Positions 8,992 to 16,690 of a stretch of 64,000 nucleotides of DNA are shown one piece after another. Positions within the stretch are counted from its first letter, which is position 1, and each line of letters starts with the position of its first letter. Location of the stretch: contig NZ_JACYXC010000001.1 in assembly GCF_016031615.1 (NCBI RefSeq), forward strand, positions 3,844,001 to 3,908,000. Reading direction: 5' to 3'. The notes beneath the pieces were generated by a model that was not told the origin of the DNA, did not search any database, and was given only the letters and a program-made list of their open reading frames with translations. The DNA is from Streptomyces pactum (GTDB taxonomy: Bacteria > Actinomycetota > Actinomycetes > Streptomycetales > Streptomycetaceae). Both the position numbers and the translations under genes were made by a program.

Positions 8992-9489
8992 AGAGGCCGT
9001 GAGGGGATGAGGCCTCAGGGTCCCCCAGGGGCCGGGGACCCTGAGAGGTCCGGGGACCCTGAGACGGTCGGGGGGCCCCTCGGGGGAGCGGGGTACCTCA
9101 GGGGGATCAGGGGCCCCTCGGAGTCGGGGGATCCCGAGGGAGTCGGGGGACCCCGGGGAGGGGATCCCCAGGAGGTGGGGGGCCGCCGGTCCGGGCGGCC
9201 CTGGCCCCTGGGGCCCTGGCTCCGGGCGGGGCCGGGGGTCGGCCCGAAGGGGAATTCCGGGGACCGGGGGCCGGGAGGGGAGGCTCGGGGACCCGGGTGG
9301 TCGACCCGTGATGCGGACCGGCCGGGCCGGGGTGCTGCCCGGGCGGGGGGCGCCGGGCGGGTGTGGCCCGGTGCCGGGCGGGTACGGAGCGTCCGGGCGG
9401 CGGAACCGTCGCCGCCCGGCCATCGGTGCGTACGACGCGCTTCGCGCGCCGGCCGCCGCCTCGTAGCGCGTACCGGAGAGCTTCTCGCC
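8992..9489. repeat. G-rich degenerate minisatellite, no gene
   Basis: A strongly G-rich stretch on the plus strand with a loose 18-bp period: GGGGACCCTGAGA occurs at 9034 and 9052, GGGGCCCCTCGG at 9072 and 9110, and variants such as GTCGGGGGATCCC up to about 9300. Many units are self-complementary, so hairpins or quadruplexes are possible. The last 100 bp before 9490 hold the promoter and ribosome-binding site of the next gene. Confidence 0.6.
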
Positions 9490-10527
9490 ATGACCGAATC
9501 CGCCGTGACCGAGAGCCCCGCCGCCGGGGTCCCCACCGTGGCCACGGCACCCGCCGCGGCCGGGGTCCCCGCCGTGATCCGTCCGGCCCGGGCGCGGAGT
9601 GCCCGGCGGCTGCCCGTCCGAACGCTGCTGTGCCTGCTGCCGGTCGTGGCGGTGGCGGTGTGGGCGGTCCGGCACCGGGCGGTGGTGGCCGACGGCATGG
9701 ACCGGTTGCTCGCCGCGGACCCCGCCCTGCTGCTGGTGGCCGTCGCGGTCACCGCCCTGTCGTGGGTGGCCGCCGCGTGCACCCGGCAGGGTGCCCTGGT
9801 GCGGCGGCTGCCGGCCGGGCGGCTGCTGGCCACCCAGTTCGCGGCCGGGGCGGCGAACCACCTGCTGCCGTCCGGGCTGGGCGCCGGCGCGGTCAACCTG
9901 CGGTTCATGACGGTGTGCGGGGTCCCGCTGGCCCAGGCCTCCTCGGCCCTCGCGCTCTACCTGGTGGCCGGGGCGGTGGGACGGCTCGCCCTGACCCTGG
10001 TGCTGCTCGCCACCGTCCCGGGCGCCCTGCCGCTGGACAGACTGCTGCCGGACGGGGTCGGGGTCGCCACCGCCGGGCTCGTGGCGGTCGGGGTGGTGGT
10101 GACGCTGGTGCTGGTGGTCGGCGCGCTGCGGCGGGTCGTCCGGCGGTTCCTGGTGACGGTGGCGCACGAGGCGCGGGCGGTGCACCGCAGGCCGGCGCGG
10201 GTGCTCGCGCTGTGGGGCGGAGCGGTGCTCTTCCCCGCGCTCCAGGCGGCCGGGCTGGTGGCGGTCGCCCTCTCCCTCGGGGTGCGGGTGCCGGTGGCGC
10301 ACCTGGCGCTGGCCTATCTGGCCGCGACCGCGGCGGCCGCCCTGGTGCCCACCCCCGGCGGCATCGGATCGGTGGAGGCGGCCCTGACGATCGCCCTGGT
10401 CGGCACCGGGGTGACGGCCGCGTCGGCCACCGCGGTGGTGCTCGGCTACCGCCTGATCACGATCTGGCTGCCGCTGCTCCCGGGCGCCCTGACCCTCGCT
10501 GTGCTGGTGCGCTGCAAGGTCCTCTGA
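9490..10527 (+). CDS. Flippase-like / lysylphosphatidylglycerol synthase TM-domain protein
   Basis: A 345-residue integral membrane protein. The ATG at 9490 follows GGAGAG with good spacing. After about 40 Ala/Pro-rich residues there are some eight hydrophobic helices. Conserved family segments are visible: NHLLPSGLGAGAVNLR in the middle and PTPGGIGSVEAAL near the end, the signature of the UPF0104/AglD/LPG_synthase_TM superfamily. Members are lipid flippases or the membrane half of MprF. No aminoacyl-transferase domain is present, so the substrate is unknown. Confidence 0.85.
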   Translation: MTESAVTESPAAGVPTVATAPAAAGVPAVIRPARARSARRLPVRTLLCLLPVVAVAVWAVRHRAVVADGMDRLLAADPALLLVAVAVTALSWVAAACTRQGALVRRLPAGRLLATQFAAGAANHLLPSGLGAGAVNLRFMTVCGVPLAQASSALALYLVAGAVGRLALTLVLLATVPGALPLDRLLPDGVGVATAGLVAVGVVVTLVLVVGALRRVVRRFLVTVAHEARAVHRRPARVLALWGGAVLFPALQAAGLVAVALSLGVRVPVAHLALAYLAATAAAALVPTPGGIGSVEAALTIALVGTGVTAASATAVVLGYRLITIWLPLLPGALTLAVLVRCKVL

Positions 10528-10726
10528 GCCGGGCGTTCGCGGCCGGCCGGCAGCGGCCGCGGCCGCGCTCCGGTCCGGTGGGGCGCACGGACGTACGGGC
10601 TGGGCCGGGCGTACGGATGGGCCGGACGTAGGGGCGGGGCCGGACGTACGGGATGGGGCCGGACGCAGGGGAGCGCGGGCGGGCGAGACGCGTGGCCGGG
10701 CGCGAGCGGCCGCGTCGGCCCGTGGG

Positions 10727-10762
10727 GTCGGCCGGCCCGTGCGGGTCGGCCGGCTCGTGCGG
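10727..10762. repeat. Two tandem 18-bp units
   Basis: GTCGGCCGGCCCGTGCGG at 10727 is followed directly by the same unit with one change at 10745. It lies just upstream of the MerR-type promoter; the preceding 150 bp also carry loose repeats around GGCCGGACGTA. Confidence 0.7.
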
Positions 10763-10778
10763 GTCTCGGGTGCGGCCC

Positions 10779-10809
10779 TTGACCCTCACGTGACGTCAGG
10801 CCGCATAGT
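10779..10809 (+). promoter_or_regulatory. MerR-type promoter, 19-bp spacer, leaderless
   Basis: -35 TTGACC (10779-10784) and -10 CATAGT (10804-10809) are separated by exactly 19 bp, the hallmark spacing of MerR-controlled promoters. The spacer contains the imperfect palindrome CCTCACG-TGA-CGTCAGG. The GTG start lies 7 nt after the -10, so the transcript is probably leaderless and autoregulated. Confidence 0.75.
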
Positions 10810-10816
10810 CGCTGCC

Positions 10817-11932
10817 GTGGAGGAGTACTGGACCGTGGGACGCGTGGCCGAGCTGGCCGGCGTGAGCGTCCGCACGCTGCATCACTACGACCGGATCGGG
10901 CTCGTGCGTCCCTCGGCGCGGACCTCTGCCGGTTACCGGGCCTACCGGGCGGGCGACGTGGAGCGGCTGCGGGAGGTGCTGGCCTACCGGCGGCTGGGCT
11001 TCGGGCTGCGCGAGGTCGCGGAACTGGTCGATGACGCGTCCACCGACGCGGTCGCGCACCTGCACCGGCTGCGCGGCCTGCTGCTGGAGCGGCGCGACCG
11101 CGCCGACGCCATGGTGGCGGCCATCGACCGGGAGATCGAGGCACGGGCGAAGGGGCTGAGGGTGACACCGGAGGAACAGATGGAGGTGCTCGGTGCCCGG
11201 CTGTACGACGCGATCGGCGGCGCCTACCCCGCGACGCGGCGTACCGAGCCGCGGATCGCCGCGCAGATCTGGGACGCGCTCGGCGACGCCCGGACGGTGC
11301 TGAACGTCGGGGCCGGCACCGGCTCCTACGAGCCCGCCGACCGCGAGGTCACCGCGGTGGAGCCATCGGCGGTCATGCGGGCGCAGCGGCCCGCCGGCTC
11401 GGCACCGTGCGTGGCCGCCGCCGCGGAGAGCCTGCCGTTCGGGGACCGCTCCTTCGACGTCGCGATGGCCGTCTCCACCGTTCACCACTGGAGGGACCCG
11501 ATGGCGGGGCTGCGCGAGATGCGCCGCGTGGCCCGCCGCGTGGTGGTGCTGACCTTCGACACCGACGAGCCCGGATGGCAGGACCGGTTCTGGCTCACCC
11601 GCGACTACCTGCCCGAGTTCGCCGCCGTCCTCTCGGGATTCCCCTCACTGGCGGGGATGGCGGGCGCGATCGGCGCCCGCGCCGAGCCGGTGCCCGTCCC
11701 GTGGGACTGCGCCGACGGCCTGTTCGAGGCGTACTGGCGCCGACCGGAGGCGTACCTGGAGGATCGCGTGCGCCGTGCGATGTCGGTGTGGACGAGGGTC
11801 GGGCCGGAGGCCGAGCAGCGGGCGGTGCGAAGCCTCGGTGACGACCTGTGCTCCGGCCGGTGGGCCGAGCGCAACGGCGAACTCGCCGGCCTCGACACGG
11901 CGGATCTCGGCCTCCGCCTGCTCGTGGCGTGA
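10817..11932 (+). CDS. MerR-family regulator fused to SAM methyltransferase
   Basis: A 371-residue protein from the GTG at 10817. Residues 1-70 are a MerR winged helix (VGRVAELAGVSVRTLHHYD) followed by a dimerisation coiled coil to about 125. The C-terminal 240 residues are a class I methyltransferase domain: motif I NVGAGTGSYEP, an acidic loop-2 segment (AVEPS), and a motif IV region FDVAMAVSTVHHW. The methyltransferase part probably binds SAM or a ligand in place of a classical effector domain. Whether it methylates anything is unknown. Confidence 0.88.
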   Translation: MEEYWTVGRVAELAGVSVRTLHHYDRIGLVRPSARTSAGYRAYRAGDVERLREVLAYRRLGFGLREVAELVDDASTDAVAHLHRLRGLLLERRDRADAMVAAIDREIEARAKGLRVTPEEQMEVLGARLYDAIGGAYPATRRTEPRIAAQIWDALGDARTVLNVGAGTGSYEPADREVTAVEPSAVMRAQRPAGSAPCVAAAAESLPFGDRSFDVAMAVSTVHHWRDPMAGLREMRRVARRVVVLTFDTDEPGWQDRFWLTRDYLPEFAAVLSGFPSLAGMAGAIGARAEPVPVPWDCADGLFEAYWRRPEAYLEDRVRRAMSVWTRVGPEAEQRAVRSLGDDLCSGRWAERNGELAGLDTADLGLRLLVA

Positions 11933-12226
11933 GGGGACACCGGTGGGGGCCGGCCCGGGGCACCCCCCTCCCCGTCGTCCTCGTCGTCCCCCTTGATACG
12001 GCCACCTCGGGCGCGTCCGGGGCGCGGGCAGGCCGCAGGACCCGGACCGGGCCCGTCGGCGGTGGCCCAGGTCGGGGCCCGTCGGGGGTGAGGTACGCGG
12101 CGGCGCGTACGCCCCGGCCTGCTGGTCGGCCGGGAGACTCCGGGCGTACGGGGGCGCGGGTCCGGGAGCGGGGCCCGGAAGCGGCACGCCCCCGCGTACG
12201 CCGCCGGTACGCCTCCGTATGCCGCG

Positions 12227-13438
12227 TCAGCGCGCCTTCGCGTACAGGTCGAGTTCGACCAGCAGGGCCCGGTGGTCGGTGTGGTCCAGGTCCAGGAAGC
12301 GGCTGTCGCGCGGCCGGAGCACCTCGCTGACCAGGACGTGATCGATCTGGGCGCCGAACGGGGGCGCGGTGAGGCTGGGCCAGGTGGGGGTGCGCGCGGC
12401 ACCGGTGGCGCGGGCGCTGTCCCGCAGCCCGGTGTCCAGCAGGTCCCGGAACGCGGCGTGGTCCTGGGTGGCGTTGAAGTCGCCCGCGATGAGCGTGGCC
12501 GTGTCGTCCCGGGCGGCGGCGAAGTCCCGAAGCCGGCCCAGCTCGCTGCGCCACAGGTCCACCTCGCCGGGCATCGGCGGCATCGGGTGGGCGACCTGCA
12601 CCCGCACCGGCACCCCCGCCACGGTGGCCACCGAGCGGGGCATCGACAGGGTGCCGGGGAGGGGCTCCTCGTCCCGGAGCGGGAAGACGCTGAGGATCGC
12701 CGACCCCTCCGCCGGGGAGCCGGTGACGACGTTCCGGTACGGATAGGCACGGCGTACCTCGGGGGAGTCCAGCGCCGCCGCGCACCGGGCGTCGCACTCC
12801 TGGACCGAGACCAGGTCCGGCCTCTCCCGCCGGAGCGCGGCCAGCAGTCCGTCCGTCGCCCCGCCGTACTCCAGGTTGGCGGTGAGCACCCGGAGGGCGG
12901 CCACCGGCCTGCCGTGCGGCTCCGGGCCGGCCGGCGGGTCGTACGGCCGGCAGAACCAGACCGTGACCGTCGCCGCCAGCAGCGCCCACCCGCAGCCGGC
13001 CGGCCACCGGGCGGCTGCCGCCAGGGCCAGCCCGAGCAGCGCGGGCACCAGCAGCCAGGGCAGGAAGGCCAGCAGCTGGGGGACCGGGGTCATGCCGTCG
13101 GTGTCGGCCGCCCGGCAGCCCACCACCAGGGTGACCACGGCGAGCGGCGGCACCGCGCACCAGGCGGCGACACGGCGCCCCCGCCCGTCCGGCATGCGGA
13201 CGGCTGCCGCGAGGAACCGGGCCGGGGAGGCGCCCCGGCGCGGCCACCACGAGGGCCGGCCCCCGCCCCGGGACACCCGGTCGGAACCGTCCCGTGGCAC
13301 CGGGTCGGCCCTTCCCCCGGGTTCCGGGCGGCCGTCCCCCGCGGGGGTCCGGCCGGCCGGCTCCGGCGGTGGCCCGGCGCGCCGGGCGGTCTCCGGGTAC
13401 GGGGACGCGGCGGGTTCCCCGGGAACGGAAGGCTGCAC
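12227..13438 (-). CDS. Membrane-anchored endonuclease/exonuclease/phosphatase family protein
   Basis: A 403-residue protein. The first 85 residues are Pro/Gly/Arg-rich and probably disordered. Three hydrophobic helices follow (about 90-170). The rest is an EEP domain with N in TANLEYGG, E in VQECDA, GDFNATQD, and the terminal DHTDHRALLVE catalytic His motif. EEP enzymes are Mg-dependent phosphodiesterases acting on nucleic acids, lipids or phosphoproteins; the topology suggests the domain lies outside the membrane. Related Streptomyces membrane proteins are common but uncharacterised. Confidence 0.85.
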   Translation of the reverse strand: MQPSVPGEPAASPYPETARRAGPPPEPAGRTPAGDGRPEPGGRADPVPRDGSDRVSRGGGRPSWWPRRGASPARFLAAAVRMPDGRGRRVAAWCAVPPLAVVTLVVGCRAADTDGMTPVPQLLAFLPWLLVPALLGLALAAAARWPAGCGWALLAATVTVWFCRPYDPPAGPEPHGRPVAALRVLTANLEYGGATDGLLAALRRERPDLVSVQECDARCAAALDSPEVRRAYPYRNVVTGSPAEGSAILSVFPLRDEEPLPGTLSMPRSVATVAGVPVRVQVAHPMPPMPGEVDLWRSELGRLRDFAAARDDTATLIAGDFNATQDHAAFRDLLDTGLRDSARATGAARTPTWPSLTAPPFGAQIDHVLVSEVLRPRDSRFLDLDHTDHRALLVELDLYAKAR

Positions 13439-13544
13439 GCTTCGGCCTCTCGGATCGACGGCGACGCGCCGATTCTCCCCCGCCGCCGGCCGGACCTCGC
13501 GATTCGGAACGTGGCATTCCCATCGATCATGCGGTGCAGAGGGA

Positions 13545-13559
13545 TTGACACTTCGTCAA
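13545..13559 (+). promoter_or_regulatory. TTGAC inverted repeat upstream of the ribB leader
   Basis: TTGAC (13545-13549) and GTCAA (13555-13559) form a short inverted repeat. TTGACA at 13545 is a good -35 match in an otherwise low-GC stretch just before the riboswitch. No convincing -10 at 17 bp was found. Confidence 0.35.
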
Positions 13560-13594
13560 TACGTCGGGGTGTGCCAAAATGCTCGGCAGAGTAT

Positions 13595-13725
13595 TCGCGT
13601 GCTCCGGGGTCGGTGAAACTCCGAACCGGCGGTGAAAGTCCGCGACCCGGCCGAAGCCATCGGCCGGTTGACCCGGTGGAATTCCGGGACCGACGGTCAA
13701 AGTCCGGATGGTAGGACGTACGCGG
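13595..13725 (+). promoter_or_regulatory. FMN riboswitch (RFN element)
   Basis: All conserved blocks of the RFN aptamer appear in order: GGGGTCGGTGAAACTCCGAA, ACCGGCGGTGAAAGTCCGCG, a variable arm, CCGGTGGAATTCCGGGACC, then GACGGTCAAAGTCCGGATGG. It binds FMN and represses riboflavin genes. It sits in the leader of ribB, about 250 nt before the start codon. Confidence 0.95.
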
Positions 13726-13922
13726 CGGCACGATGTCCGTGCAGGGACTACTCGCACGGTGCCGGCCGGGGGTGGGGCAGTGACCGCCCCCTCGGCCCAC
13801 CGGGGCGCCGGTCCGCCACGACGGCTGTGCTCGCATCCCCGGAACGGCGCGGGCGGACGGGGAGCGGCACCGCATCCGGCGCATGCCCGCTCTCCTTCCG
13901 CTGCCGGCAGACCAGGACGGGT

Positions 13923-13945
13923 GCCGGCCGTTCCGTACGGCCGGC
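13923..13945 (+). promoter_or_regulatory. Hairpin between riboswitch and ribB, possible expression platform
   Basis: GCCGGCCG (13923-13930) pairs perfectly with CGGCCGGC (13938-13945) around a 7-nt loop, 28 nt before the ribB ATG. It could act in attenuation or occlude the ribosome-binding region (AAGGG near 13960). Confidence 0.4.
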
Positions 13946-13973
13946 GGGTCGAGAAGCAGAAGGGCCACAACTC

Positions 13974-14630
13974 ATGACCGTGATGGAGCAGAGCACCGGC
14001 ACCCCCGAACGCCTCATGGCGGTGGAGCAGGCGATCGAGGTGTTCGCCGACGGTGGTTTCGTGATCGTGTTCGACGGCGAGTCGCGGGAGAACGAGGGCG
14101 ACCTCATGATCGCCGCCGAGCACACCGACGAGAGTGCCCTGAAGGAGATGCTCGACCACACCTCCGGGGTGATCTGCGCGGCGCTGCCCGACGAGCGCGC
14201 CGCCGAGCTGCGGCTGCCGCAGATGGTGGACGACAACACCGGGCTGCACGAGACGGCCTTCACCGTCTCCGTCGACCTCAGGGCGGGCGGTACCACCGGC
14301 ATCTCCGCCGCCGAGCGGGCCCGTACCATCCGGGCCCTCGCGGACCCCGCCACCGCCCCCGAGGACCTGGGCCGCCCCGGCCACATCTTCCCGGTGCGCG
14401 CGGTGCCCGGCGGCGTCCTCCAGCGCGACGGGCACACCGAGGCCGCCGTCGACCTGTCCCGGCTGGCCGGCCTCTCCGGGGTCACCACCATGTGCGAGGT
14501 GGTCAACCCGGACTGGACCATGGCCCGCTACGAGGACCTCAGCCGGCTCGCGGCGCGGCGGCTGCTCCCGCTCATCTCGGTGCGCGACGTGGCGGCGTAC
14601 CGGCTGGCGCGGGCCGCCCGGCGCCTCTGA
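13974..14630 (+). CDS. ribB: 3,4-dihydroxy-2-butanone-4-phosphate synthase
   Basis: A 218-residue enzyme that converts ribulose 5-phosphate to the four-carbon precursor of riboflavin. Signature segments are DGESRENEGDLMIAAE near the N-terminus, HTSGVIC, DNTGLHETAFTVSVD, RPGHIFPVRAVPGGVLQRDG and HTEAAVDL. The length fits a stand-alone RibB; there is no GTP cyclohydrolase II half and no other rib gene beside it. It is controlled by the FMN riboswitch. A second in-frame ATG lies at 13980. Confidence 0.95.
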   Translation: MTVMEQSTGTPERLMAVEQAIEVFADGGFVIVFDGESRENEGDLMIAAEHTDESALKEMLDHTSGVICAALPDERAAELRLPQMVDDNTGLHETAFTVSVDLRAGGTTGISAAERARTIRALADPATAPEDLGRPGHIFPVRAVPGGVLQRDGHTEAAVDLSRLAGLSGVTTMCEVVNPDWTMARYEDLSRLAARRLLPLISVRDVAAYRLARAARRL

Positions 14631-15024
14631 GCCGGGCCGGAAAGCCCGCGCGGCGCCGGTACCGGCCTGCCGGCGCACCACCCGGGGCCGCCCCGGACCC
14701 CGTCCCCTCCTGCCCTCTCCTGCCCCGGTCCGACCGTCGGCCGGGACCGCCCGTGGCTGCCGGCCGTGTGGCGGACGACCGGTGGGTGCCGACGACCGTG
14801 CAGGGGATGGCCCGTGGCTGCCGGCCGTGCTGCGGCCGATCGTGCGAGGGCGGTCCGTGGGTGCCGGTCGTGCGGCGAACGGGCTAGCCGGGGCAGTGAT
14901 CGACTGGTCGGCCGCCCGGCCCCGTTCTACGGTCGGATGAGTCCGTGATTCATGTGACCCCTGTGGGCACGGGTGCGTCCCGCGCGGTCACCGCACACCA
15001 CCGACGCCGACCCGGGGACAGACC
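14631..15024. other. Intergenic with about 60-bp-period imperfect repeats
   Basis: CCGTGGCTGCCGGCCGTG occurs near 14750 and again near 14812, with a diverged third copy near 14857. The last 100 bp carry the promoter region of the exporter. No gene is supported. Confidence 0.5.
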
Positions 15025-16575
15025 ATGGCGACTTCCCACCCGGTACCGGAGACCGGCGCAGGCACGGGTGAACGGCCGTCCCGGGGCGGCAAGGGCGTGG
15101 CGCTGACGGTCATCGCCGGCTGCCAGCTCATGGTGGTCCTGGACATCACCATCGTGAACATCGCGCTGCCGCACATCCAGACCGCGCTGGACTTCTCCAC
15201 CACCAGCCTGTCGTGGGTGGTCAACGCCTACACCCTCACCTTCGGCGGACTGCTGCTGCTCGGCGGCCGGATCGGCGACATCCTGGGCCGCCGCCGCGTC
15301 TTCCTCTTCGGGGTGTTCCTCTTCGCCCTCGCCTCGCTGCTCGGCGGTCTCGCGGAGAACTCCTGGCAGCTGCTCGCCGCCCGGGCCCTCCAGGGCGTCG
15401 GCGGGGCCATCGCCTCCCCGACCTCGCTGGCCCTGATCACCACGACCTTCGCCGAGGGGCCCGAACGGAACCGGGCCTTCGGGGCCTTCGCCGCCGTCTC
15501 CTCCGGCGGTGGCGCGATCGGGCTGCTGCTGGGCGGGGTGCTGGTGGAGTGGCTCGACTGGCGCTGGATCTTCTTCGTGAACGTGCCCATCGGGGCGCTG
15601 ATCATCATCGCCACCCCGCGGGTGATCCGCGAGTCCGAGCGGCACACCGGCCACTTCGACGTGCTCGGCGCGCTCACCTCCACCCTGGGCATGGCGTCAC
15701 TGGTCTACGGGTTCATCCGGGCCGGACAGGACGGCTGGCGGGACGGCTGGACCCTGGCGGCCTTCGCGGTGGCGGTGGTGCTGCTCGCCGCGTTCGTCTG
15801 GGTGGAGCGCCACTCGTCCCAGCCGATCACCCCGCTGTGGATGTTCGCCGACCGCAACCGCGCCGGCACCTACGGGATCATGCTCTGTCTGGCCGCGGCG
15901 ATCTTCGGGATGTTCTTCTTCCTCACCCTCTTCGTCCAGAACGTGCTGGACTACAGCCCGATCCAGGCCGGGCTGGCCTTCCTGCCGGTGAGCGCGCTGA
16001 TCGTGGTGGGCGCGGGCCTGGCGTCCCAGCTGCTGCCCCGGTTCGGACCGAAACCGTTCATGGTGGGCGGGGCGCTGGCCACCGCGGCCGGCCTGGGCTG
16101 GCTGACGCTGATCGACGCCGGCTCCACCTACCTCGGCAGCATCCTGGGCCCGATGCTGCTGTTCGCCCTCGGGATGGGCCTCCAGTTCGTCTCGCTCACC
16201 CTGATGGCCGTCTCCGGGGTCGGACCGCGCGAGGCCGGCGCGGCGTCCGGGCTGCTCAACGCCATGCAGCAGGTGGGCGGCGCGCTGGGGCTGGCGATCC
16301 TGGTGACCGTGTCCTCCACGGCCGGCCGCAACAAGGCGGAGGACCTGCTGCCGCGGTTCCTGGCGGAGGCCACCCCGGCGGAGAAGGCGGCGTTCCGGCG
16401 GACCGGGGAACTGCCGGGGCACTGGGCCGACCAGGTGCTGACGTCCGGCGTGAACCTGGCGTTCATCACTGCCGCGATCTTCACCGCGGTCGCGGCGGTG
16501 ATCGCGGTGGTCGCCATCCAGGTACGCCCCTCGGACCTGGAGAACCTCAAGGGCAAGGGGCCGGCGCCGCTGTGA
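15025..16575 (+). CDS. MFS drug exporter, DHA2 (14-TM, EmrB/QacA) family
   Basis: A 516-residue proton-coupled multidrug exporter. The first TM helix carries the DHA2 motif LDITIVNIALP, followed by the motif-A loop GGRIGDILGRRR (about 92-103) and an antiporter-type motif C near GGGAIGLLLGG. Fourteen hydrophobic segments can be counted. The substrate is not deducible. No regulator is adjacent. Confidence 0.92.
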   Translation: MATSHPVPETGAGTGERPSRGGKGVALTVIAGCQLMVVLDITIVNIALPHIQTALDFSTTSLSWVVNAYTLTFGGLLLLGGRIGDILGRRRVFLFGVFLFALASLLGGLAENSWQLLAARALQGVGGAIASPTSLALITTTFAEGPERNRAFGAFAAVSSGGGAIGLLLGGVLVEWLDWRWIFFVNVPIGALIIIATPRVIRESERHTGHFDVLGALTSTLGMASLVYGFIRAGQDGWRDGWTLAAFAVAVVLLAAFVWVERHSSQPITPLWMFADRNRAGTYGIMLCLAAAIFGMFFFLTLFVQNVLDYSPIQAGLAFLPVSALIVVGAGLASQLLPRFGPKPFMVGGALATAAGLGWLTLIDAGSTYLGSILGPMLLFALGMGLQFVSLTLMAVSGVGPREAGAASGLLNAMQQVGGALGLAILVTVSSTAGRNKAEDLLPRFLAEATPAEKAAFRRTGELPGHWADQVLTSGVNLAFITAAIFTAVAAVIAVVAIQVRPSDLENLKGKGPAPL

Positions 16576-16576
16576 G

Positions 16577-16592
16577 CGGGCGGGCCCGCCCG
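16577..16592. terminator. Palindrome between convergent genes
   Basis: CGGGCGGG/CCCGCCCG is a perfect 16-bp palindrome starting two bases after the exporter stop. It could serve as a terminator, though it has no loop. Confidence 0.3.
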
Positions 16593-16690
16593 GGCCGCCC
16601 TGCTCGGACCCCGGCCGGGTCGGGCCGCCTGTCCGGGCCGGGCCGTCCGCCCCGGGGCCGGGCCGGGCCGTCTGCCAGGCCCGGACCAGG

